DNA from: Capra hircus
Taxonomy: Eukaryota > Chordata > Mammalia > Artiodactyla > Bovidae
NCBI RefSeq assembly: GCF_001704415.2
Contig: NW_017189517.1
Location: 13,031,167 to 13,095,166, forward strand
Reading direction: 5' to 3'
DNA: 64,000 nucleotides
Shown: piece by piece, positions 34,772 through 44,036 of the stretch
How the letters are laid out: every line of letters starts with the position of its first letter
Position numbering within the stretch: the first letter of the stretch is position 1
Notes under the pieces: generated by a model
Seen by the model: only the letters and a program-made list of their open reading frames with translations
Told to the model about the DNA's origin: nothing
Database searches by the model: none
Made by a program: the position numbers and the translations under genes

Positions 34772-35010
34772 TTTTATCCAGCTTTTTTGAGGTATGACTG
34801 ACAGATAAAATTATAAGATATTTAAGGTGTTCTACATGGTGGTTAGATATGTGAGTTAACGCATCAGTCACCTCACGTATTTACCCATCCTTTCCCCCTC
34901 CTTCCTTTCCTCCCTCCCTCAGCCCTGCTCTCTTTTTCTTTCTTAAATGTAATGAGAACATTTAAGTTCTACTCTCAGCAAATTTCAATGAAACAATCCA
35001 ATGTACTTTT
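34772..35010 (-). mobile_element. Old L1 3' UTR, antisense
   Basis: 'agcttttttgaggtatgact' opens the reversed L1 3' UTR; 'cctcacgtatttacccatcc' and 'aatgagaacatttaagttc' follow. It lies tail-out against the ORF1 fragment on its left. Confidence 0.7.
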
Positions 35011-35524
35011 CAATGCTATGGTTGACAGATATTCTTTGGCAATTGTTTAGTACCCTTTCTCCAGGTAAAATCTTGTGCATGAATTTAATACATTAAAAGA
35101 GCTGCTCTGTTCTAGTCCTTCCTGATGCCACCCCTGGTCAGCACTTGGCCGTGGTGTACGCAGTGCTTCTATCCTAAGGTCATATTCTCTGTGTGTATAG
35201 TGGGCGTAACTTTGCCCTAAGGGATCCGCAACCCTACACCCAAAGTATTGTGCACTGTGGGGGCTTCAGACTAGAGGCCGAGTGCTGTCTCTGGCTGGAA
35301 AAAGTGAAGAATGGGCCTCTAACCCACAACTGAGGAGCTTCAGCATGTCCTCTTTCGTGGGTCTTACTGTTCTTCTTGTTCTCCTCAACTGACATGACTA
35401 TGGACCAAGATCCATTAGCTATAATTCCAAAATTCAGTAACCTCCAAAAACCAAAAGTTTTCATAAATTTGGCACCAAAACTCATTAGGCAGCAAAACTT
35501 GACCCCAGTTGATACAAGGCTTTG
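35011..35524. other. Unassigned, single-copy-looking
   Basis: Moderately GC-rich stretch near 35110-35350. The frame 35485-35234 on the minus strand has no recognisable domain. No repeat recognised. Confidence 0.4.
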
Positions 35525-35535
35525 TATAGTCTTTA

Positions 35536-35735
35536 TGTTAGTTGCTCAACTGTGTCCGACTCTTTGCAACCCTATGGACTGTAGCCCCCCAGGCTCCTCT
35601 GTCCATGGGATTCTCCAGGCAAGAATACTAGAGTGCATAACCAGTCCCTTCTCCAGGGGATCTTCTGAACCAGGGATCAATCCCAGGTCTCCTGCATAGT
35701 AGGCAGATTCTTTACCATCTGAGCCACCAGGGGAG
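35536..35735 (-). mobile_element. Bov-tA SINE, antisense, left half of a composite insertion
   Basis: On the plus strand it starts with the reversed 3' end 'gttagttgctcaactgtgtc' and ends in the reversed tRNA head 'accatctgagccaccagg'. Its head touches a plus-strand BovB end directly. TATAGTCTTTA at 35525-35535 lies beside its 3' end, and the matching copy is beyond the BovB at 35818-35828. Confidence 0.92.
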
Positions 35736-35817
35736 ATTGTGAAGGACAGGGAAGCCTGGCGTACTGTAGTCCGTGGGGTCATAAAGAATTGGACACGACT
35801 TAGTGACTGAACAACAA
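35736..35817 (+). mobile_element. BovB 3' tip, right half of the composite insertion
   Basis: 'gattgtgaaggacagggaag' to 'acgacttagtgactgaacaa'. The word 'gtgaaggacagg' is BovB, not Bov-tA. It is fused head-to-head to the antisense Bov-tA, with GGAGA shared at the junction. Confidence 0.9.
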
Positions 35818-35828
35818 TATAGTCTTTA

Positions 35829-36105
35829 CATATAAATTGTTTATGTGACTGTCCATTACACTATGAAATACTAATATGTTTATAACACCTACCAGGAGTA
35901 TTATATAATATACCATATATTCACATACTACCTGTCCAAAATACCCCAAGTTATGAATTTCAGGAATCATCGAACCCTAAAGGTTTTCTATGAAAAATTT
36001 CGGACATGTATATTCTTTCCTCCTTGCTGTCTTGTTTTGATGTTACCTTCCTCACTTTATCTAACATCTGGCAACATCTGCCAAGGCCAGGGAATGGAAA
36101 CACTG
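35829..36105. other. Unassigned spacer
   Basis: AT-rich, nothing recognised. Confidence 0.4.
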
Positions 36106-36460
36106 ATTTTTCCCTTTACTTTTACTCTATATGGGTCTATATCGGTCTTTGTATTTAAAAGTAGGCTTCTTGTAGAAGACATAATTGTGTCTGGCTTTTT
36201 TATTCCATGTGAAAAATCTGTGTCTTTTAAGTGGTATATTTAGACAACTTGCACTTACTGTATTTCCTGATATAGTTTGGTTGAAATGTACCACCAATGC
36301 TTGCTGTTTTCTATTTATTCCATTTCTTCTTTGACTTTTCAATGTTTACAGCTTTTAAACATTGTGCATTTTTATTCCATTTTACCTTGACTACTGGCTT
36401 TTAATTTGTACCTCTTTTTGAAAATTGAGTGATTCCCTAGAGTTTACAATATGCATCTTT
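36106..36460 (-). mobile_element. Old L1 ORF2 5' (endonuclease) region, antisense
   Basis: 'aaagtaggcttcttgtagaa', 'gtctggcttttttattccat' and 'aaatctgtgtcttttaagtg' are the reversed words of the L1 endonuclease start. Frame destroyed. Confidence 0.65.
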
Positions 36461-37044
36461 AGTTAATTGGGATCTGGAATAGAAATAAAATGAAATTTTT
36501 CCTAGAAATGAATTTAGTAGAAAATGTGAAACATTTTTACAAAATAGTTGCCTAGACCAGAAAAACGGAATGCGATAACTGGAAACAGTGTCCATACCTA
36601 GATCTAATGTAGCATGGACCACTCTCATAATTTGTAAGTACGTAAAGTTGACAGTGATTCAGACCTTACCCAAATGAGGGTCCCCTACTCCTTTGCTGAC
36701 TACTCTACATGCCACCTTGGCTTGTATATATGAGACTTGACTTGAAAGTGAAAAGTTAAGCTGTCAGGACATTGAATGTTTTTTTGTAGTAGAGCTGCAT
36801 ATCATTAAATAAATAATAATAAATTACCATGACAGGAGAGGAAGCGCTAAGCAAAATCATATCTGTATTTTTTCTTCCACTCCAGTTTCATATACAAAAA
36901 CATATTCTTCCACGCCATACTGGCAAACTCTCCAGGGTCTTCCATCTAAAGACCCACTTGTAATCCAGCTGGAAACAGGGTCTGGATGCTAAGCTCCAAA
37001 CCTGACAATATTACTACTGTACAAACATCAGGGGTGACTTGTCA
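36461..37044. other. Unassigned
   Basis: No repeat or gene recognised. Confidence 0.4.
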
Positions 37045-37210
37045 AGCTCTTGTTGTAAGACAGACGCCAAGCTCTTTAAACGCACTGGGTCATTTAACCT
37101 TCATAACAGTTTTATGAAATGGCTCCTGTTGTTATCATCTTAATCTTATAGACGAAAAGAATGAAGGAAGAGAAATTAAGCAGCTTATTCAGGTTCATAG
37201 TGAAGAATTA
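37045..37210 (-). mobile_element. MIR SINE, antisense
   Basis: 'gccaagctctttaaacgcac', 'catttaaccttcataacag', 'cttatagacgaaaag' and 'agaaattaagcagcttattc' follow the reversed MIR core. Confidence 0.75.
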
Positions 37211-37631
37211 CCGAAGCAAAGATTTTGATATACCTTGTGTCTCCTTTGCACCTTCACTTTCTTTTGAAATTGGCGTATGGCATAACCTAATAAACAGACT
37301 CATAGACATTGTGTGGGAGGAGCGGGTAGGGTGGGCTGAGTCTGGGCATCCACCCACCCATCCTCCACTGCCAAGATCCAGCAAGGCCAAGATATTTTTA
37401 TACCCGTTTTTCATATAGAGGCAGGAATATGAAATTCACTATGCAGATTTATTAATATGATTATTTGACTGGAAAAGCAGACTCTATGGATACTTTCCCT
37501 CACTGATCCCTAAGGACCACTCTGATACAAAATATTATGTGTTTATGGGTATGTGTTTATGGGTATGCATGCATGAGTATGTATTTATATGCATGATTCT
37601 GTGGCAGTTAACACACATGTGTTTAGTATAT
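37211..37631. other. Unassigned, with a short TTTATGGGTATG tandem patch
   Basis: No gene recognised. 37540-37600 has two to three imperfect copies of 'gtttatgggtatg'. Confidence 0.45.
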
Positions 37632-37808
37632 TGGTTCTGAAACTTTAGTCTAATATCAATTACCTGGGTAAAATCTCAAGTATCTCTGGAGCCTATCCTC
37701 GGTGATTCTGAGCTTAGGGGATGCAACAGTTTGTGATGCAACAGTTTGTGGTATGCACCTGAAGTGATTCGAATGAAGGTTGTTTATGCAGACCACATTT
37801 TGAGAAGC
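37632..37808 (+). mobile_element. MER5A-type hAT-Charlie element
   Basis: The ends 'ggttctgaaactttag' and 'ccacattttgagaagca' are the MER5A termini, with 'tcaattacctgggtaaaatc' and 'gtgattctgagctta' inside. A 15-bp internal tandem duplication 'gatgcaacagtttgt' lies at 37720-37750. Confidence 0.75.
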
Positions 37809-37811
37809 AAT

Positions 37812-38045
37812 AAAATAATGGTTTAGTGTGAACTCTGGAGCCAGGCTGTTAGTGAGTGGTTTTAGGTGTAAGCAGATCAACTTGCCTCTCTTAACCTGTT
37901 TTCTTGTCTGTGAAAAATGAATAATAGTACCTGCCTCACAAGGTTGCTGTGAGGATTGAATGGCATATATGATTTCAAGCATGTCTCATTTGATGTGCTT
38001 GACCCATCATAAGTTCTCAATAAACAGTAGCTCTTAGTATTTCTG
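37812..38045 (+). mobile_element. MIR SINE, nearly full length
   Basis: 'aatggtttagtgtgaactct', 'ggagccaggctgtta', 'cttaacctgttttcttgtctg', 'aatagtacctgcctcacaag' and 'agttctcaataaacagtag' are in MIR order from head to tail. Confidence 0.85.
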
Positions 38046-38118
38046 TAAAACTATTTATATTAATCACTACGCTAGGAGGGATCTAAGACATAGTCGCTAC
38101 CCTATAATACTTACAATT
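38046..38118 (-). mobile_element. L2-like fragment, antisense, interrupted by CHR-2
   Basis: 'gctaggagggatctaagaca' and 'gctaccctataatacttaca' resemble reversed L2 ('...ggtccctgccctcaaggagctta'). Possibly continues at 38418-38600 beyond the CHR-2. Confidence 0.5.
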
Positions 38119-38125
38119 AAGAAGA

Positions 38126-38410
38126 TGTGGGACTTCCCTGGAGGTCCCTTGTTTAGGAATCTGCCTGCCAACGCAGAGGACATGGGTTTGACCCCTGGTC
38201 CAGGAAGATCCCACATGCCTCGGGGCAACTAAACTTGTGTGGCCAACTACTGAGCCCATGTGCTACAGCTACTGAAGCCTGCACGCTCTGGGGCCACAAC
38301 CTGAAACCTGTGCACTGCAGCTAGGGAGTAGCCCCCAGTCACCGCAACTAGAGAAAGTACATCAAAGACCCAGCACAGCTATAAATAAATCAATACGCGA
38401 ACAGGATAGA
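38126..38410 (+). mobile_element. CHR-2 SINE
   Basis: The tRNA-derived head 'gggacttccctggaggtccc' is followed by 'ggaagatcccacatgcctcg', 'gtgtggccaactactgagcc', 'gagtagcccccagtcaccgc' and an AAATAAAT-type tail. This is the CHR SINE of Cetacea, hippos and Ruminantia, distinct in body from Bov-tA. AAGAAGA at 38119-38125 and 38411-38417 is a likely TSD. Confidence 0.92.
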
Positions 38411-38417
38411 AAGAAGA

Positions 38418-38606
38418 CTGCAGCACATGAAGAAGCTAGAGGACGTGTAGACGTGTTCCACTGTGAGATGCTGACTTTAAGGGTGGGTAGTAGATAGGAA
38501 TCTCGAGACTGAAGTGAGCGCTAAGAAAGGTATAGCACCTTATCTGGAGGGCTTCATTGTGACCAAGAACTGCAACGCAAAGATAAGTGTAGTACTACAG
38601 TTGCAG
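38418..38606. other. Weak L2-like or unassigned sequence
   Basis: May be the continuation of the antisense L2 split by CHR-2; similarity is too weak to insist on. Confidence 0.35.
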
Positions 38607-39025
38607 GCATACCTAGATTGATTGCGTTTCACTTCACTGTGCTTCACAGATACTGCACTGAGCAAGTCTGTTGGTACCAGTTTTCAACACTTTCATATCT
38701 GTGTCACATTTTGGTAATTCTTGCAATATTTCAAACATTTTCATTATTATAACATTTGTTATGATGATCTGTGTTCTTTCACGTTACTATTGTAATTACT
38801 TTGGAATTTTTAACTATAAAATATTTTAAAATTAAGGTATGTAGATTTTTCAGACAAATACTATGCATATTGCACCCTCAGAAATTATAGTGTAAATGTA
38901 ACTTTTATATGTACTGGGAAACAAAAAAACAAACAAAAAAATCATGTGCCTTCCTTTATTGCAATACTTGCTTTAGTGTGGTGGTCTGGACCTTAACCTG
39001 CAGTATCTCCAAGGTTTGCTGTATA
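38607..39025. mobile_element. Tigger1/MER2-type mariner remnant
   Basis: 'caggcatacctagattgatt' at the left end, 'acattttggtaattcttgca', 'tgatgatctgtgttctttca' and the reversed end 'cagtatctccaaggtttgct' match the two ends of a Tigger1-like element. The transposase middle is deleted, so this is a non-autonomous or internally deleted copy. Confidence 0.8.
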
Positions 39026-39026
39026 T

Positions 39027-39240
39027 AAATTAGCATAGCACTTTTCACATGTCAGGTGTTCATAGGAGGAAGATGGCAACTTGAGCTAGAGAAATCAGAA
39101 AAATCTTCATGGAGCAGTTAGAAGTCAAGCAGGTCCTCAGTGGATGGGGAGGGTTTGAGAGGGTGGGGTGGAGAGGAGAGGACTAGCACATTCAAAGCAA
39201 AGGAAATGGCCTGTGTTGGGCATGGAGATGGGAATAGAGG
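39027..39240 (-). mobile_element. L2 fragment, antisense
   Basis: 'aaatcttcatggagcagtta' and 'gcaaaggaaatggcctgtg' resemble reversed L2. Diverged. Confidence 0.5.
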
Positions 39241-39279
39241 CAGCAGCAGCAGGTACCAGTCACCTTGTATTCCTGGCGT

Positions 39280-39298
39280 TGTGCACCAGAGGGCGCTA
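39280..39298 (+). promoter_or_regulatory. CTCF-like motif (forward)
   Basis: TGTGCACCAGAGGGCGCTA fits the vertebrate CTCF core CCASYAGRKGGCRSY except for the first C (G here). It lies in a short GC-rich island (39240-39385) between L2 and Bov-A2. Occupancy cannot be judged from sequence. Confidence 0.5.
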
Positions 39299-39385
39299 GT
39301 CACCGAGCCCACAAGGATAATGGCAACCATCCCGGCTCTCACCGCCCCTCAGCCCAGAATTGTCCAGTGCTATTCCCCTCAGCAC

Positions 39386-39640
39386 GGAGAAGGAAATGGC
39401 AACCCACTCCAGTATTCTTGCCTAGAGAGTCCCGTGGACAGAGGAGCCTGCTGTCCATGGGGTCGCACAGTCAGACAACTGAAGTGCCTTAGCATGCATA
39501 CATGCATTGGAGAAGGAAATGGCAACCCACTCCAGTATTCTTGCCTGAAAAATCCCAGGGATGGAGGAGCCCGGTGGGCTGCTGTCTATGGGGTCACACA
39601 GAGTGAGACATGACTGAAGCGACTTAGAAGCAGCAGCAGC
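39386..39640 (+). mobile_element. Bov-A2 SINE, two monomers
   Basis: Two copies of 'gagaaggaaatggcaaccca' start monomers near 39388 and 39510. The second ends in 'gactgaagcgacttagaag' and (CAG)n. The first monomer lacks part of its middle. The 157-codon frame across it (39140-39613) is SINE noise. Confidence 0.93.
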
Positions 39641-40111
39641 CGTTGCCCTTCAGTGCATGCTAGTAAACAGTGAACAAGTGGGGAGGGGCCAATTACTGGG
39701 GGGCTACCATAACCAGGAATTTTGGTCATAGCTGATAACCTCACTCCCTGAGAAGGATATAAAGAACCTGGAAAGCTGGAAAGGTGGAGGGGTTGCAGAC
39801 AATGTGAGTGGAAATCAAGGTAGATTTGGGACCTTAGGTCCTGTGTCTCAGGAAAACTAGGGGTGGGAGCTGCTCTTGTACTGCTTTCCCAAGATAGGAG
39901 AGGGAGATGCAATTATCTAAGCCTGGCCACCTTATCTACTGAACTCTGCTGGTGGCCCTATGACAGGAGAAGCTTTCATTTAAGCATGATTTGGTATTTT
40001 CTTTATGCCTAGCTCAGACCTATTACATGTCTCAGTTTGGCTGACACTTCATAAATTAGAAATAACTCCTGTGCCCAATCTCTCAACTTTGTCCTGACCA
40101 CACTCTGTAAA
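39641..40111. other. Unassigned, single-copy-looking
   Basis: No repeat recognised. Open frame 39912-39586 on the minus strand runs into the SINE and is not supported. Confidence 0.4.
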
Positions 40112-40437
40112 GAAGTTCTTGTTCAGTCGCTAAGTCGTGTCTCTTTGTGACCCCATGGATGGCAGCACACCAGTCTTCCCTGTCATTCACTGTTTTCCAG
40201 AGTATGTTCATACTCATATGTCCATTGAGTTGGTGATGCTATCTAACCACCTCATCCTCTGTCGTCCCCTTCTCCTCCTGCCTTCAATCGTTCCCAGCAT
40301 CAGGTCTTTTCCAGTGAGTCAGCTCTTCACATCAGGTGGCCAAAGTATTGGAGCTTCAGCTTCAGCATCAGTCCTTCCAATGAGTATTCAGGGTAGATTT
40401 CCTTTAGGGTTGACTAGTTTGATCTTCTTGCAGTCCA
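40112..40437 (-). mobile_element. BovB 3' end, antisense, left half of a second head-to-head pair
   Basis: Plus strand: 'ttgttcagtcgctaagtcg' (reversed 3' tip), 'gttggtgatgctatctaacc', 'catcaggtggccaaagtatt', up to 'cttgcagtccaaggg'. It stops there and is joined to a plus-strand Bov-tA; no BovB continues on the far side. Confidence 0.93.
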
Positions 40438-40630
40438 AGGGACTCCCTGGTGGCTCAGATGGTAAAGAATCCGACTGCAATACAGGAGACATGGATTCCA
40501 TCCCTGGGTCAGGAAGATCCCCTGGAGAAGGGAAAGGCTACCCACTCCAATATTCTTACCTGGAGAATTCCATGAACAGAGGAGCCTGATGGGCTACAGT
40601 CCATGGAGTCACAAAGAGTTGGACACGACT
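40438..40630 (+). mobile_element. Bov-tA SINE, right half of the head-to-head pair
   Basis: Head 'ggactccctggtggctcag' overlaps BovB at the shared word GGGACT. Body runs to 'ggacacgactgagcgactg'. No clear TSD was found around the pair. Confidence 0.93.
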
Positions 40631-40639
40631 GAGCGACTG

Positions 40640-40790
40640 TGAATTACAGAGATAATTATTAATAACACCATTTCACAGAGGGGAAACAAAGTCTAAGGAG
40701 TATGTCAACTCAGCTTAGATCATGCAGTTAGTAACTGATGTTTCCTCAAAACCCAAGTCTTCTTAGTCTAAGATGATTTGTAATTTATAT
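40640..40790 (-). mobile_element. MIR fragment, antisense
   Basis: 'accatttcacagaggggaaa', 'gatcatgcagttagtaactg' and 'aaacccaagtcttcttag' follow the reversed MIR core. Confidence 0.7.
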
Positions 40791-41021
40791 CATTGGCTCT
40801 CTACCATATTAGATGCTATGTAGAGAGAAATACTAATTAAGTAGAAACCATGGTCCCTACCCTCAAGAAGCCTAAATTTTGGAAAGGAATAGACATGCTA
40901 GCATTGTGACTTTAAGCAAGTCCACTCCTATTTCTGGGTTGAAGCTTGGTCTTTAAAATAATGGTTTGCACTATATGATCTCAAACATTTTATGTTTTGC
41001 ATCCTCCTAGAAATAAACAGC
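40791..41021. other. Unassigned spacer
   Basis: Nothing recognised. Confidence 0.4.
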
Positions 41022-41550
41022 CTGGGGAGAGAGGTGGGAGGGGTGTTCAGGATTGGGAACACATGTACACCCGCGAAGCGACAGCAGCAGCAGCAGGAGG
41101 AGCCTGATAGGCTGTGGTCCATGGGGTCGCTAAGAGTCGGACACAACTGAGCGTCTTCAGTTTCACTTTTCACTTTCATGCGTTGAAGAAGGAAATGGTA
41201 ACCCACTCCTGTGTTCTTGCCTGGAGAATGCCAGGAACGGGGAAGCCTGGTGGGCTCTACAGTCCATGGGGTCGCTAAAAGTCAGACATGACTGAGCGAC
41301 TTCACTTTCACTTTTCGCTTTCATGCATTGGAGAAGGAAATGGCAACCCACTCCAGTGTTCTTGCCTGGAGAATCCCAGGGATGGGGGAGCCTGGTGGGC
41401 TGCCGTCTCTGGGGTCGCACAGAGTCGAACATGACTGAAGCAACTTAGCAGCAGCAGCAGTACACCCGTGGCGGATTCATGTTGATGTATGGCAAAACCA
41501 ATACAATATTGTAAAGTAAAAAAAAAATAAATTAAAAAATAAAATAAAAT
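41022..41550 (+). mobile_element. L1-BT 3' UTR, split by Bov-A2
   Basis: 41022-41073 holds 'gggagagaggtgggaggggt' and 'gaacacatgtacacccg'; 41461-41550 resumes with 'tacacccgtggcggattcat' and the terminal 'caatattgtaaagtaaa' plus an A-rich tail. TACACCCG is duplicated at the split (41066-41073, 41461-41468). Confidence 0.95.
41074..41460 (+). mobile_element. Bov-A2 with three body units
   Basis: It starts with 'cgaagcgacagcagcagcag', normally found at the 3' end. A partial unit (41095-41160) and two units starting at about 41187 ('agaaggaaatggtaaccca') and 41332 ('agaaggaaatggcaaccca') follow, ending in 'gcaacttagcagcagcag'. Usual Bov-A2 has two units. Linkers 'cttttcactttcatgc' separate them. 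Confidence 0.92.
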
Positions 41551-42209
41551 GATGTTAAAACACATAAAAGAAGAAACCATTTCATAGGTAAAGATATAAT
41601 TTGATATTTAATAAAATTCATAGAGTTAATTTTAAGAGATAAAGATGTGGAAATAGTAAGGATATTGGAATTTAAGGAAAAGATATTCAACAAGCATTCT
41701 GGCTGAAAATAGTAAATAAAAAACACCTTTCTTGACAAAAAAAAAAAAAAAAACAAGAAATAAACAACCATCGAATCACACACACAAAAAAGGTGCATGA
41801 TGACATAATGTGGTTGGGTGAGGAAATAATCAGTCAGGCCAACTTGGGAAGCAGCTACAGAGTGCAATGGCTAGAGTTCCCATGAGGAAAGAAGGGAGAA
41901 ATGGAACTAGGGAAAAAGCCCTAGCTCTCTTGTTGGTGCTTACTCCCCTTACTCCAATCAATATCCACCAGTGTGCTGGTCCCACAAATAGGCTGTAGGC
42001 TGGCTATTTGAAACACTTCTGTACTCATTCATCACCAGCCTCCTTGCTGCTCACTGATTTTAGGTAAAAGTAGGGGTTAATCAACACAGACATCCTAGAG
42101 AAGAATATCACAGATCCTGTGATGTGTCAGAAAGAATTCAGGATAGTAGGAATCGGGAGTCACTGAAGTGACTGAGAACCAGAAAAGGGTTAGCCTCCTA
42201 AGGCGCCCA
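41551..42209. other. Unassigned, with a poly(A) run at 41737-41753
   Basis: No repeat or gene recognised besides the A run. The minus frame 41867-41532 reads through the reversed A tracts. Confidence 0.45.
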
Positions 42210-42349
42210 TCTGGAAGCCTTCAGTGTGATGAAGGACTGGTAATAATAAGATAATTGCAGTACTATTTTATATATTAAAGATAGCACTTTCGACCTGCCA
42301 GGTACTTTCACAAGTGTTTTACAAGAAATAAGTCTCACTCTTTATGAGA

Positions 42350-42546
42350 ACCTTCAGTTCAGTTCAGTCGCTCAGTCGTGTCTGACTCTTTGCTACCCCA
42401 TGAATTGCAGCACGCCAGGCCTGGTGGGCTGCCGTCTATGGGGTCACACAGAGTCGACACGACTGAAGCGACTTAGCAGCAGCAGCAGCAGCAGCAGGCC
42501 TCCCTGTCCATCACCAACTCCCGGAGTTCACTCAAACTGACATCCA
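42350..42546 (-). mobile_element. BovB 3' tip, split by Bov-A2 (middle layer)
   Basis: 'agttcagtcgctcagtcgtg' to 'attgcagcacgccaggcct' and, after the inner insertion, 'tccctgtccatcaccaactc'. The two halves join exactly as in the uninterrupted BovB at 56040-56100. Confidence 0.92.
42423..42494 (+). mobile_element. Bov-A2 3' end (inner layer)
   Basis: 'ggtgggctgccgtctatggg' to 'gaagcgacttagcagcagc' and (AGC)n. CAGGCCT occurs on both sides (42416-42422, 42495-42501). Confidence 0.92.
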
Positions 42547-42610
42547 TTTATGTGATAGCAACTCTTATTTCCCCCATTTTACAATTGTGGAAACTGATGT
42601 ATATTATGCA

Positions 42611-43263
42611 GCATCTACCCACCTGTCTTCCTCAGAGCACTTTTCTTAAATTCTCTCCCTCCACCTTGAACCTCACTATTTATCTGCCTTATCTTTGAAT
42701 AACATTTTATTCCAATACTGTACTATTGTATAAAATAAAAGGCTCAAAGTCTAGAATTTTGAGGATTCCAGAGTCAAGGCGCCTTGTAAATCTTGCCAGC
42801 TATCACTAACTAATCCTTCCTCTGCCCTCCCAACCTCATAGGAATGTCTTCAACGGGACATCATATTCCAGGAAGTACCAGCTAGTGACTGGGGAAATGG
42901 CAAGAGGTTAGAAATCAGGCGGAGAGGGTGTCTCCCAGCCAAAGGGATGAAGAAGATTTAAAGAACGTTTGAAAATGTGTCCGGGGGACACTTTGTCTTA
43001 AAAGAAAGGCCTCCTGGCCCAAATGTTTGACAGGAAGGGTGAGGGGAGGTAGAAATACATGGATGAATTGTATGCGCATGGCTGTAACCTGACTTATGGG
43101 CTAAGATGGTCCACGCAGTGTGCTTGGGGGAAGGCTTTAAACAAACAAAAAACAAAATCTCTCCTCCCTTAAGAAACTCTTGTTTGGTTCTTCAGGTAAC
43201 CCCCTCAGAATTCAGAAGCCTTTATACAGTTTTGCTTGGAGCGTATGGGCTCCTCACATTCTC
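42611..43263. other. Unassigned, single-copy-looking
   Basis: No repeat or coding signature recognised. Confidence 0.4.
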
Positions 43264-43282
43264 TGCTGCCACCTGGTGGACA
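43264..43282 (-). promoter_or_regulatory. CTCF-like motif (reverse)
   Basis: The plus strand TGCTGCCACCTGGTGGACA reads TGTCCACCAGGTGGCAGCA on the minus strand, matching CCASYAGRKGGCRSY at nearly all core positions. It abuts the left edge of a BovB fragment. Confidence 0.5.
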
Positions 43283-43295
43283 ATAGGAGGTAATG

Positions 43296-43607
43296 AATAA
43301 CCAGTCAATCCTAAAGGAAAACAACACTGAATATTCATTGGAAGGTCTGATGCTGAAGCTGAAACTCCAATACTTTGGCCACCTGATGCGAAGAACTGAC
43401 TCATTTGAAAAGACCCTGATGCCAGGAAAGATTGAAGGCGGGAGGAGAAGGGGACGACAGAGGATGAGATGGTTGGATGGCATCACCGACTCAATGGACG
43501 TGAGTTTGAGTAGTCTCTGGAAGTTGGTGATGGACAGGGAGGCATGGTGTGCCCCTGTCCATGGGCACGCAAAGGGTCGGACACGACTGAGAGACTGAAC
43601 TGATAGG
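43296..43607 (+). mobile_element. BovB 3' end
   Basis: The 101-codon frame 43293-43598 encodes the BovB C-terminus ('LKLQYFGHLMRRTDSFEKTL', 'RQRMRWLDGITDSMDVSLSS'). It ends at 'gacacgactgagagactgaa'. The minus-strand frames here are shadows. Confidence 0.95.
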
Positions 43608-43819
43608 AAATTGGGCTGTTGAATTTGGAGAGGGAGAGGAGAAACGAGGCTGGAGGCGGGTAACGCTGTGGTGGGCAAGCACTGTGGGAGTCCAGGGCAT
43701 CCTAAGGATAATCAGGTGCTTTCTGAGGCTAGTGAAACAAGAAAAGGGGCCCGAGGGGCATAGAATGTTAGAGATAATATGTGTAATGCCTCTGGCCTAC
43801 AGATGCAACTGCACCAAAA
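43608..43819. other. Unassigned spacer, fairly GC-rich
   Basis: Nothing recognised. Confidence 0.4.
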
Positions 43820-43990
43820 GTTACTACAGAGTTCTCACCACATGCGAGGACAGAGCTAAGAATTTAAATGTAGTTTTAATTTTAATCCTGACAGCCACCT
43901 TTTTCAGCACCTTCATCTTTCAGACAAGTAAAGTGAGACTCAGAAAGGTTAAGTAACTCACAGAGCTAGTTAGTGGCAGAGACAGTGTTT
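43820..43990 (-). mobile_element. MIR, antisense
   Basis: 'aagtgagactcagaaaggtt', 'aagtaactcacagagctagt' and 'tagtggcagagacagtg' are the reversed MIR core, preceded by its 3' part. Confidence 0.85.
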
Positions 43991-44036
43991 AAATTTTTGA
44001 CCATGATGTCATACATTGTGACGACTTCCAATGGTA

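Larger units (their letters stand above)
42210..42610 (-). mobile_element. MIR, antisense, split by BovB (outer layer of a nest)
   Basis: Left part: 'gacctgccaggtactttcac', 'ttttacaagaaataagtctc'. Right part from 42556: 'cttatttcccccattttaca', 'ttgtggaaactgatg'. Together these give the reversed MIR order. TTTATGAGA (42341-42349) and TTTATGTGA (42547-42555) are the TSD of the inserted BovB. Confidence 0.75.

Noticed and set aside
39140..39613. 157-codon frame
   Set aside because: It runs through an L2 remnant and Bov-A2; SINE bodies commonly give such frames ('CSPQHGEGNGNPLQYSCLES' is a Bov-A translation).
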